From Solirubrobacteraceae bacterium (GTDB taxonomy: Bacteria; Actinomycetota; Thermoleophilia; Solirubrobacterales; Solirubrobacteraceae), in NCBI GenBank assembly GCA_030149625.1, contig JASLHP010000423.1, positions 1 through 21,382 of the forward strand: DNA of 21,382 bases, given 5' to 3'. Below, in pieces: positions 15,761-21,382 of the stretch (position 1 is the first letter of the stretch; every line of letters starts with the position of its first letter). The translations under genes were made by a program, and so were the position numbers. The notes below the pieces were generated by a model. It saw nothing but the letters and a program-made list of their open reading frames with translations. It did not search any database and was not told the DNA's origin.

Positions 15761-17551
15761 TCAGTAGAGGTGTCCGGTCAGGCCCTGGACGATCGGTCCG
15801 AGCAGCAGGGCGGGAAAGAACGTGAGCGCGCCGACGAGGATGATCACGCCGATCAGCAGCACCACGAACGTGGGGTTGTCGGTGCGCATCGTGCCGAGCC
15901 CGGCCGGTGTCACGCGCTTGCCCGCGAGCGCGCCCGCGACGGCGAGCGCGAACAGGATCGGCGCGTAGCGCGCGAACATCATGTCGCAGCCCCCGAGCAG
16001 GTCGGCGAACGTGAGCCCGTGCGAGCCCACGCTGCCGGCGTCCGGCTGGATGAAGCCCGTGTAGCCGGCGAACGCGGAGCCGTTGTTGTTGGCCTGGGAG
16101 AGGTAGGCGTAGAAGGTCTCGGAGAAGCCCTGCGGCGTGTTGGTGCCGGCCTTCGAGAGCGCGACTTCCGCGATCGACTTGCGCCCAGTGCTGCTCGCCG
16201 TCGCCAGCGCCGTGCAGAACAGCGCGGCAAGCGGCGTGATCAGGATGCCGAGGCCGGCGAGCTTGATCTCCCGCGCCTCGAGCTTCTTGCCGAGCCACTC
16301 GGGCGTACGCCCCACCATCAGGCCGCCGATGAACACGGCCAGCAGCACGTACAGCAGGATCGAGTAGAGGCCCGTGCCGACGCCGCCGAAGATCACCTCG
16401 CTGGCTGACAGGTTGGCGAATGGAACCGCGCCGCCGATGCCGGTGAACGACTCGAGCGCGCTGTTGACGGCGCCGCACGAGGTAACGGTCGTGACGACGT
16501 CGAACAGCGCCGAGCCGGCGATCCCGAAGCGCTGCTCCTTGCCTTCCATGTTGCCACCGGTGGAGCCCGCGACTACGTGCGTGTTGAGGCCGGCCGCATG
16601 CTGCGCCGGCGAGCCGTGCGCCTCGGCGACGTAGGCGACGATCACCGCACCGAGGAACATCACCATCATCGCCCCGTAGATCGCGTAGCCCTGACGGCGG
16701 TTGCCGGTCATGCGCCCATACATGAACACGAGCGCCGCCGGGATCACGAGCACACACAGCATCTCGAAGAAATTGGTGAACTGGCTCGGGTTTTCGAACG
16801 GGTGCGCCGAGTTCGTGTTGAAGAAGCCACCACCGTTGGTACCCAGCAGCATGATCGCGTGCTGGGAGGCGACCGGCCCCATCGCGATCGTCTGGTTCAG
16901 GCCGGTGATCGTGTGGACGACCAGGTAGTTGGAGAAGTTGGCGATCACGCCCTGCGATGCGAGCACGATCGCGACGAGCACCGACAGAGGCGCGAGCACG
17001 TACAGGATCGTGCGCACGATGTCCTGCCAGAAGTTGCCGATGCTCTTGCCGCTGCGACCGATGATGCCGCGCACGAGAGCGACCGCGACGACGATGCCCA
17101 CACCGGCGGACAGCCAGTTCTGGACCGTCAGCCCAATCATCTGGGTGAGGTAGCTCATCGTCGCCTCACCGCTGTAGTACTGCCAGTTCGTGTTCGTCAT
17201 GAACGACGAGGCGACGTTGAAGCTGACGTTCCACGGCGCCGAGTGGTAACCGAGCGGGTTGAGCGCGTGCGGCACCCACGGAGCGTCCTGCGTGCGCAGG
17301 ATCGCATACAGGGCGAGCCAGCCGACGAGCGAGAAGATGATCAGGCTCTTTGCGTAAGCCTTCCAGTCCTGCCCGCGCTCGTGGTCGACCCTGAGGATCG
17401 TGTAGAGGAAGCGCTCGGGTACGGCGAATATGTGTGACAGGAAGACCCGCTCGCCCGTGTACACCTTCGCCATGTAACTGCCGATGGGCAGGCTGAGCGC
17501 GCTCAGAACGACCACGAACAGAATGATTGTGAGCCAGCCGGCGAAGGTCAT
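15761..17551 (-). CDS. kdpA: Potassium-transporting ATPase, K+-binding subunit KdpA
   Basis: This 596-aa channel-like subunit selects and conducts K+; it belongs to the superfamily of K+ transporters with four pore loops. All four selectivity segments are visible: MTNTNWQYYSGE (118-129), GTNGGGFFNTNSAHPFENP (237-255), TSCGAVNSALES (357-368) and NNNGSAFAGY (488-497). About ten transmembrane helices are present and length is normal (E. coli 557). An in-frame stop a few codons upstream of the ATG at 17551 fixes the start region, although the ribosome-binding site is weak. The 120 bases between kdpF and kdpA (17552-17671) are unusually long for this otherwise overlapping operon; I see no gene there. 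Confidence 0.97.
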   Translation of the reverse strand: MTFAGWLTIILFVVVLSALSLPIGSYMAKVYTGERVFLSHIFAVPERFLYTILRVDHERGQDWKAYAKSLIIFSLVGWLALYAILRTQDAPWVPHALNPLGYHSAPWNVSFNVASSFMTNTNWQYYSGEATMSYLTQMIGLTVQNWLSAGVGIVVAVALVRGIIGRSGKSIGNFWQDIVRTILYVLAPLSVLVAIVLASQGVIANFSNYLVVHTITGLNQTIAMGPVASQHAIMLLGTNGGGFFNTNSAHPFENPSQFTNFFEMLCVLVIPAALVFMYGRMTGNRRQGYAIYGAMMVMFLGAVIVAYVAEAHGSPAQHAAGLNTHVVAGSTGGNMEGKEQRFGIAGSALFDVVTTVTSCGAVNSALESFTGIGGAVPFANLSASEVIFGGVGTGLYSILLYVLLAVFIGGLMVGRTPEWLGKKLEAREIKLAGLGILITPLAALFCTALATASSTGRKSIAEVALSKAGTNTPQGFSETFYAYLSQANNNGSAFAGYTGFIQPDAGSVGSHGLTFADLLGGCDMMFARYAPILFALAVAGALAGKRVTPAGLGTMRTDNPTFVVLLIGVIILVGALTFFPALLLGPIVQGLTGHLY

Positions 17552-17671
17552 CGCAACGCCCGAGGCGATCGTGGGTCAAGCGGTCCGAAACCGGGGCCCG
17601 CCCACCCCGCGTGGCGTGCGATGCGCGCGAGCGACCGAGGACAAAGGATCCGCGCGGCGCCCACGGTCACC

Positions 17672-17800
17672 TCAGAGCTTCTCTCCGCGGATCAGCGCGT
17701 AGAAGAGGTAGGCGATCACGAGCACCGACACGACCAGTCCGAAGAAGTCCGCGCCGCTCATGTGCGCGACGAAGAAGCCGAGCGGAAGCGAGGCGCTCAT
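17672..17800 (-). CDS. kdpF: Potassium-transporting ATPase small subunit KdpF
   Basis: This 42-aa single-helix peptide ends with GADFFGLVVSVLVIAYLFYA followed by LIRGEKL, the KdpF pattern of one helix and a short basic end. KdpF stabilises the KdpABC complex in the membrane. Typical KdpF is about 29 residues and would correspond to the internal ATG at 17761. The longer ATG at 17800 is preferred because it overlaps the preceding small gene in ATGA and has a GAGGGG ribosome-binding site about 11 bases upstream, while the internal ATG has none. That adds 13 residues (MSASLPLGFFVAH) before the canonical start. Confidence 0.85.
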   Translation of the reverse strand: MSASLPLGFFVAHMSGADFFGLVVSVLVIAYLFYALIRGEKL

Positions 17801-17877
17801 ACCCGATCGATCCCCTCGATCATCGCGAGCAGGATCGTGAAAACCGCGATCCCGAGCACTATCGCCAAGATGTCCAT
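17797..17877 (-). CDS. 26-aa single-helix membrane peptide preceding kdpF
   Basis: This open frame of 26 codons begins MDILAIVLGIAVFTILLAM and ends with EGIDRV. It is one hydrophobic helix with a charged tail, and its stop overlaps the kdpF ATG (ATGA). Similar tiny frames ending in a short charged tail precede kdpF in other bacteria and are rarely annotated. The overlap, the uniform hydrophobicity and the lead position in the operon argue that it is translated. It could be an extra helix of the Kdp complex or a leader peptide that couples translation to kdpF. The ribosome-binding site (GTGGCGGC) is weak. Confidence 0.68.
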   Translation of the reverse strand: MDILAIVLGIAVFTILLAMIEGIDRV

Positions 17878-17909
17878 GCCGCCACTATTGGCGACAGCGC
17901 ATCACGGCG

Positions 17910-17939
17910 GCATAACGAATCAAGCCCCGTGCATAACGA
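17910..17939. promoter_or_regulatory. Phased direct repeats upstream of kdp (candidate operator)
   Basis: GCATAACGA occurs at 17910-17918 and at 17931-17939, a 21-base period or two helical turns, with the next two bases nearly matching (AT, TT). The pair sits 33-62 bases upstream of the 26-aa peptide start, where a kdp activator or repressor would bind. It does not resemble the E. coli KdpE site. No good sigma70 promoter was found beside it. Confidence 0.5.
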
Positions 17940-17954
17940 TTTTGTGACGGAGCG

Positions 17955-18266
17955 CTAGCAGCCGCGGCGCACCGCCGGACATGCCGGCGTCACGCCCGGG
18001 CGCCGCGGCGCCCGGAAGGGCCACGACGCGATTCCCCTCGTGCGGATCCCGATCGGCAGGTGCCGGGTCGAGCGTGCCGCGTGAGGATCGCCGGCGAGCC
18101 ACCAACGAGCGGCCAGCCCATCGAGTGGCGTGCGCTTTTCGTCAGGCGGTTGCCGATCCGGGGCTGCGTCCGCCTCCTCGGCGGGAGGGCCGGCTGTCGT
18201 GGGTAGGGGCACGTCCGGCTCGGGAGAATCGGGCGCGCCCGCGGATGAATTGCTCTCAGGCGACAT
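17955..18266 (-). CDS. Doubtful 103-aa hypothetical protein
   Basis: This open frame starts at an ATG that overlaps the preceding HTH gene by 11 bases (stop of that gene at 18256), as expected for a coupled gene. The product is Pro/Ala/Arg-rich with no helix, motif or family I recognise; only the N-terminal ~60 residues have a plausible acidic, disordered composition. Its last part runs through two strong hairpins and a perfect palindrome, which suggests non-coding regulatory DNA. If it is not a gene, then 17878-18255 is a 378-base intergenic region holding the kdp control signals. Confidence 0.28.
   Translation of the reverse strand: MSPESNSSAGAPDSPEPDVPLPTTAGPPAEEADAAPDRQPPDEKRTPLDGLAARWWLAGDPHAARSTRHLPIGIRTRGIASWPFRAPRRPGVTPACPAVRRGC
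17973..18015. terminator. Two adjacent GC-rich hairpins, including a perfect 20-bp palindrome
   Basis: Bases 17996-18015 read identically on both strands (CCGGGCGCCG then CGGCGCCCGG). Next to it, CGCCGG (17973-17978) and CCGGCG (17984-17989) form a 6-bp stem with a 5-base loop. In minus-strand RNA these would fold after the regulator genes and before kdp, acting as a terminator or attenuator. No U-run follows. The palindrome could instead be a dimeric protein binding site. Confidence 0.6.
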
Positions 18267-18690
18267 ACGCCAGCCTGTACTTGCGCGTGCTCGGGTCCCG
18301 CTCGAGCAGTCCGATCGTGACGAGCGTATACACGTAGCGATGGGCGGTGCTGATCGTCAAGCCGAGAGTCCGCGCGACCTCGGTGAGACTCATGCGGCTA
18401 CCGTCGGCCGGCATTGCCGAGAGCAGCAACAGGCCAACCAGCAGCGACCGCGACATGCGGGTGTCCTCCAGATACTCCGGAGCGAGCGCCAGCGCGTCTC
18501 GCAGATCCGACAGGCCCGACAGCATCAGCAGCGAGATGCTGCTCGCGACCGACGCGCGGTGGAGCACCTGATCGACCTGTGCCTGAGAGAGCTCGATCGT
18601 GACCGACCCGCGCGCTGGCGCCACCGCGCCGAGTGGCGGGCGCTCAGACACGCCGGCGCCGGTCTCGGGGTCGCCCGGCGAGAGACTCAT
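18256..18690 (-). CDS. IclR-type helix-turn-helix protein without effector domain
   Basis: This 144-aa protein consists of a disordered N-terminus (1-30), a helical segment (about 33-95) and a C-terminal winged helix-turn-helix. In the latter, MSLTEVARTLGLTISTAHRY and the following YTLVTIGLLERDPSTRKYRLA (about 100-141) match the IclR DNA-binding domain. The usual IclR ligand-binding domain is absent, so any sensing must come from the helical N-terminal part or a partner protein. The ATG at 18690 lies 47 bases inside the upstream TetR-like gene and has an AAGG ribosome-binding site, so it is probably translated from the same mRNA. It lies directly upstream of kdp and is a candidate kdp regulator, although nothing proves this. 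Confidence 0.8.
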   Translation of the reverse strand: MSLSPGDPETGAGVSERPPLGAVAPARGSVTIELSQAQVDQVLHRASVASSISLLMLSGLSDLRDALALAPEYLEDTRMSRSLLVGLLLLSAMPADGSRMSLTEVARTLGLTISTAHRYVYTLVTIGLLERDPSTRKYRLAYVA

Positions 18691-19675
18691 GCCCGAGCCT
18701 TGCCTCGAGCTCCCTGCCGCTGTCCGTCAGATGCCAGGCGTTGGCCGCACCGTGCGCCTGTCCCGCGCCGGCGTTCTCGATCAACCCGAGGCGCGCCAGG
18801 CGATTGAGCAGCTTCGAGATCTGGCCTTGGTCGGCGATCCCTACGCGGGCGCTGACCTCGACGTTGCTGGCACCGGGCTCGGCGCCGATCGCCCGGATCG
18901 TGCTCGCGGTGCGGTAGGTGAGGCGCATGTCCAGTTTGAGTGCCGCGGCGCGTGCGGGCGCCGACGGCCTCGCGGCGTGGCCCAGCTCTGGTCTGCGCAA
19001 TTGCCTGTCGGCATCTCCTGGACCGCGGTAGGGCAGCACGATCGTCCACATCAGCGGATTCAAGAGCGTGCTCAGATGCTGCGGGTCTGCCTGCAACCGC
19101 GCATGGATGATCGTCAGCGTGCCGGCTACGACAACCTCTGCCGTCAACGGCGAGATCACCTGCCTTGCTCTTGGCCCCTCGCGCCCGGCGTCGACCGCGT
19201 GGCGTAGGCGTTCGAGCACACGCGTGCGCAGAGCGGACTCGCTCGACCCGTGTCCGATCAGGTAGGAGAGCGCGAGCGCGCCGGCCTTCGGTTCGCGCTG
19301 CAAGAGCTCCAGCAGCGCGCCGAGCGCGGCCCTGAGCTGCTCTGACCACGTGCCCTTCTGCTCATACGCCGGCACCACGACAGCGGCGATCTCGTCCAGG
19401 ACCTCCTCGATCACGGCCGCGAAGCAGTCCTCGCGGTTCTCGAACAGGTCGTAGAAAGTCTTGCGCGACACTCCCGCGTGCGCGACTACGGCCGTTGCGG
19501 TCATTCCCGCATAGCCATGCTCGGATGCCACCGCGATTGCCGCTCCCAGGACGCGTGAGCGCTGGAACTCCGTGATCTGCGAGGCAGCCTGACGCGAACG
19601 CGCCGTCGCGCCCCGGCGCCATTCACGATTTGGCCTACGGGCGTCCTGGACGACGCTCGAGCTCGCGCCGCTCAT
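18644..19675 (-). CDS. TetR-type regulator fused to a C-terminal winged-helix domain (paralogue 2)
   Basis: This 343-aa protein has two DNA-binding-like domains. The N-terminal TetR domain is at about 38-86, with the HTH TATAVVAHAGVSRKTFYDLF (59-78), followed by a helical ligand/dimer domain to about 215. After an Arg/Pro/Ala linker, residues 246-325 form a MarR-like winged helix: KLDMRLTYRT, PGASNVEVSARVGIADQGQI, SKLLNRLARLGLIEN, NAWHLTDSG. Normal TetR proteins are ~200 aa and end after the ligand domain. The closest relative is its neighbour at 19672-20649, with over half of the C-terminal domain identical, so the pair arose by tandem duplication. The ATG at 19675 overlaps the neighbour's stop in ATGA and has a GGGGA ribosome-binding site; an ATG two codons earlier (19681) is also possible. 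Confidence 0.86.
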   Translation of the reverse strand: MSGASSSVVQDARRPNREWRRGATARSRQAASQITEFQRSRVLGAAIAVASEHGYAGMTATAVVAHAGVSRKTFYDLFENREDCFAAVIEEVLDEIAAVVVPAYEQKGTWSEQLRAALGALLELLQREPKAGALALSYLIGHGSSESALRTRVLERLRHAVDAGREGPRARQVISPLTAEVVVAGTLTIIHARLQADPQHLSTLLNPLMWTIVLPYRGPGDADRQLRRPELGHAARPSAPARAAALKLDMRLTYRTASTIRAIGAEPGASNVEVSARVGIADQGQISKLLNRLARLGLIENAGAGQAHGAANAWHLTDSGRELEARLGHESLAGRPRDRRRRV

Positions 19676-20649
19676 CGACATCCCCGCGTCGCGCGCTGGA
19701 CCTGCGCGCCATAGGTGGTCAGACTCCAGGCGTTGGCGCCGTGGTCGACCCGGCGAGGCTGGACGTTCTCGATCAGCCCGAGACCCGCCAGACGCCTGAG
19801 GAGCTTGGAGATCTGACCCTGGTCGATGACGCCAGCCGCCTCGGCAACGTCTCGATTGCTCGCGCCCGGGGCTTCGGCGATCGCGGCGAGCACACGGATC
19901 GTGCGATAGGTGAGGCGCATGTCGAGCTTCGCGAGCGGGTCGAAGCCACTCGCGCGCGCCACCGCTGGCTCGCGGCCGGCACGAAGCGCCGGAGTGTTGA
20001 ACTCCTCGTGTGCGACCGCCCGTCCGAGGTAGGGCAGCACGATCATGCTCATCAGCGGCCCGAGCAGGTCGGTCAGCGGCGCCGTGTCCTTTCTGAGCAC
20101 GTGCGTGTGCAGCACGGTGACGACGCCGCCCGCGATCGCCTGGGCGGTCAACGGCTGCGGATCGTGGCGCGCGTCAGCGACCGCGCGGCCCCGGTCGATC
20201 GCCTGCGCCAGATCTTGCAGCGCCCGCGTGCGCCTGTCGGCGACGCGCGGCCCGGCGGCGAGCACCGCCACGAAGCACAGCTTCGCCAGCCCGCGCTCTC
20301 GATCCATCAGGTCGAGCAGGCTGGAGACAGCGGCACGCGTGCCGCTGCGCCAATCCGACTCGCCGGCATATGCGATCCTGGCCAGCTCGCCAGCTTGCTC
20401 GAGTGCCTGCTCGAACGCGGCGAGCAGGCAGCCTTCGGAGTCGAGGAACGCGTCGTAGAAGGTCTTGCGGGAGACCCTGGCACGCTTGACCACCGCCTCG
20501 ACCGTGAGGCCGGAGTAGCCATCCGCCTCGACGATGCCGAGCGCGGCGGCGATCATGCGCGAGCGCTGGAGCTCGACGATCTTCAAGTTGTCGCGGCGAG
20601 CACCGGTCCGACGCGAGTCGGAACCAGGGCGCCTGTGCGCGGATGTCAC
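19672..20649 (-). CDS. TetR-type regulator fused to a C-terminal winged-helix domain (paralogue 1)
   Basis: This 325-aa product has the same two-domain plan as its downstream neighbour. The TetR DNA-binding domain is at about 26-70, with VEAVVKRARVSRKTFYDAF as the HTH, followed by a helical ligand domain. A C-terminal winged helix starts at about 241: KLDMRLTYRT, APGASNRDVAEAAGVIDQGQ, ISKLLRRLAGLGLIEN, GANAWSLT. The frame is open up to an ATG at 20730, but those 27 codons are AT-richer and unlike the rest, and they contain a promoter and palindrome. The GTG at 20649 with a GGAA ribosome-binding site is therefore preferred; the GTG at 20661 is equally possible. Its stop overlaps the next gene's start. 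Divergent from another TetR gene, it probably represses its own operon. The ligand is unknown. Confidence 0.85.
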   Translation of the reverse strand: MTSAHRRPGSDSRRTGARRDNLKIVELQRSRMIAAALGIVEADGYSGLTVEAVVKRARVSRKTFYDAFLDSEGCLLAAFEQALEQAGELARIAYAGESDWRSGTRAAVSSLLDLMDRERGLAKLCFVAVLAAGPRVADRRTRALQDLAQAIDRGRAVADARHDPQPLTAQAIAGGVVTVLHTHVLRKDTAPLTDLLGPLMSMIVLPYLGRAVAHEEFNTPALRAGREPAVARASGFDPLAKLDMRLTYRTIRVLAAIAEAPGASNRDVAEAAGVIDQGQISKLLRRLAGLGLIENVQPRRVDHGANAWSLTTYGAQVQRATRGCR

Positions 20650-20697
20650 CGCCAGTTCCACTGCCAGCTCGTCTGGCTTTTCATAAACATCGATGCG

Positions 20698-20727
20698 ACG
20701 GTAGCTGAACCTATGATGGGTTGTCAA
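20698..20727 (-). promoter_or_regulatory. Promoter with embedded palindromic operator for the TetR-like operon
   Basis: On the minus strand a perfect -35 box TTGACA (20727-20722) is followed after 18 bases by TACCGT (20703-20698), which has the TAnnnT skeleton of a -10 box. Between them lies AACCCATCATAGGTT (20722-20708), an imperfect 15-bp palindrome (AACC-AT-N-AT-GGTT conserved). An operator inside the spacer is a classic arrangement for TetR autorepression. The predicted start of transcription near 20690 supports the downstream GTG start. Confidence 0.5.
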
Positions 20728-20730
20728 CAT

Positions 20731-20877
20731 GATCGCTGGATAATTAGCCTAGAAACTAGTGATTTTCGGGACTACAAACGCTATAGTCGCTGTATCACAA
20801 GCCTAGCTACGACTCTTAATAAACGTCTTTATAGATGATTTTAGGGGCGATCTTGGCGCGGCTCGAGGGGAAGCCAC
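20731..20877. promoter_or_regulatory. AT-rich divergent control region
   Basis: Bases 20731-20850 contain only 49 G/C in 120, far below the surrounding genes. The region holds a 19-bp inverted repeat at 20770-20788 (GACTACA, five bases, TATAGTC; six of seven pairs match), AGCCTAG twice (20746-20752 and 20800-20806) and CTAGAAACTAG. A TATAGA at 20830-20835 could be a -10 box for the plus-strand TetR gene, without a clear -35. No ORF or RNA gene is seen. Confidence 0.55.
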
Positions 20878-21382
20878 ATGGGGGTGTGGAGCATGGACAC
20901 GAGCGCCAGCCAGACCGGCGAGATGTCAACTCGGGTACGGTTCGGCACGCGGGGATGCCCGGTGGCGGCGCGCCCGACCGAGACGATGGCGCAACAGCGA
21001 CGCAAGAGCACGCAGCGGGAGCGGCTGCTCCGAGGGACGGTCGAGGTCACCAACCGCCGCGGCTACGCGGGGGCGAACGTGTCTGCGGTGATCGGCGAGG
21101 CCGGCGTGTCGCGGCCCACGTTCTACGACTACTTCGCCGACCGCGACGACTGCTTCTCCGCGGCTATCGAGGACGTGCAGCAGGAGCTGCACGCGGCGGT
21201 CGCACACGCGCTCGAGGCGGCCGCGCCGCATGAGGCGATGGCGGCCGCGGCGACGACGCTCGTGGAGTATGCGGGCGAAAACGGCGCGCGGGCGCGATTC
21301 CTGATGGGCGAGTCGATGGCCGGCGGCGCTCGCGCCCTAGATGCGAGGGATCGCGGGATCGCGCAGATCGCCGCGCTGCTCG
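20878..21382 (+). CDS. TetR-family transcriptional regulator (3' end cut by window edge)
   Basis: The first 168 codons are visible. After a variable N-terminus (1-42), the TetR DNA-binding domain follows: RERLLRGTVEVTNRRGYAGA, then the HTH VSAVIGEAGVSRPTFYDYFADRDDCF (about 68-93). A helical ligand domain is beginning at the edge. The ATG at 20878 is chosen for its GAGGGG ribosome-binding site seven bases upstream; ATG at 20893 is an alternative. It diverges from the TetR-winged-helix operon across an AT-rich control region. Whether it also carries the C-terminal winged helix lies outside the window. Its HTH resembles those of its neighbours but is less similar to them than they are to each other. 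Confidence 0.88.
   Translation, partial: MGVWSMDTSASQTGEMSTRVRFGTRGCPVAARPTETMAQQRRKSTQRERLLRGTVEVTNRRGYAGANVSAVIGEAGVSRPTFYDYFADRDDCFSAAIEDVQQELHAAVAHALEAAAPHEAMAAAATTLVEYAGENGARARFLMGESMAGGARALDARDRGIAQIAALL

Noticed and set aside
17552..17671. 120-base gap between kdpF and kdpA, inspected for a gene or riboswitch
   Set aside because: No start codon with a plausible peptide and no strong hairpin or recognisable riboswitch core were seen; the frames across it are shadows.
17878..17954. Possible c-di-AMP (ydaO-type) riboswitch ahead of kdp
   Set aside because: The leader is too short, and I see no ydaO-like conserved core or pseudoknot pattern.

Overview
The window is high-GC, densely coded, and lacks tRNA, rRNA, CRISPR or transposon signals. 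GTG starts, very short or overlapping gene junctions, the families present and many one-component regulators suggest a high-GC actinobacterium, most likely of the Thermoleophilia/Solirubrobacterales type. That placement is inferred from gene style; no marker gene is present.

Region 1 (1-5327) looks like an amine or omega-amino-acid utilisation locus. It holds a PucR-type regulator cut by the left edge, an overlapping class III aminotransferase (both on the minus strand), a divergent APC-family permease, and a convergent saccharopine-dehydrogenase-like oxidoreductase. The plausible logic is uptake by the permease, transamination, then an NAD(P)-linked step, under PucR control. The substrate cannot be read from the sequence.

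Region 2 (5453-10374) is an envelope-polysaccharide type module. Two polytopic GT-C-like membrane proteins overlap by ATGA, the first carrying an in-frame 18-bp minisatellite. A convergent secreted glycosidase-like TIM-barrel protein follows.

Region 3 (10514-17877) is a potassium/cation module. It contains a KdpD cut down to its N-terminal ATP-binding and Usp domains, a divergent CPA1-type cation:proton antiporter, and a complete Kdp K+ pump in the unusual order (26-aa membrane peptide)-kdpF-kdpA-kdpC-kdpB. No KdpE and no histidine-kinase domain are present. A perfect 13-bp inverted repeat sits where the antiporter and kdpB converge.

Region 4 (17878-21382) is a regulator cluster upstream of kdp. 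It holds an IclR-type helix-turn-helix protein and two tandem paralogues that each fuse a TetR DNA-binding domain to a C-terminal winged-helix domain. A further divergent TetR gene runs off the right edge. An AT-rich intergenic island (49 G/C in 120 bases) with operator-like repeats separates the divergent TetR genes. A perfect 20-bp palindrome and phased direct repeats lie between the regulators and kdp. The most original signals are the double-DNA-binding-domain TetR pair, the tiny membrane peptide coupled to kdpF, and the kinase-less KdpD beside an antiporter.
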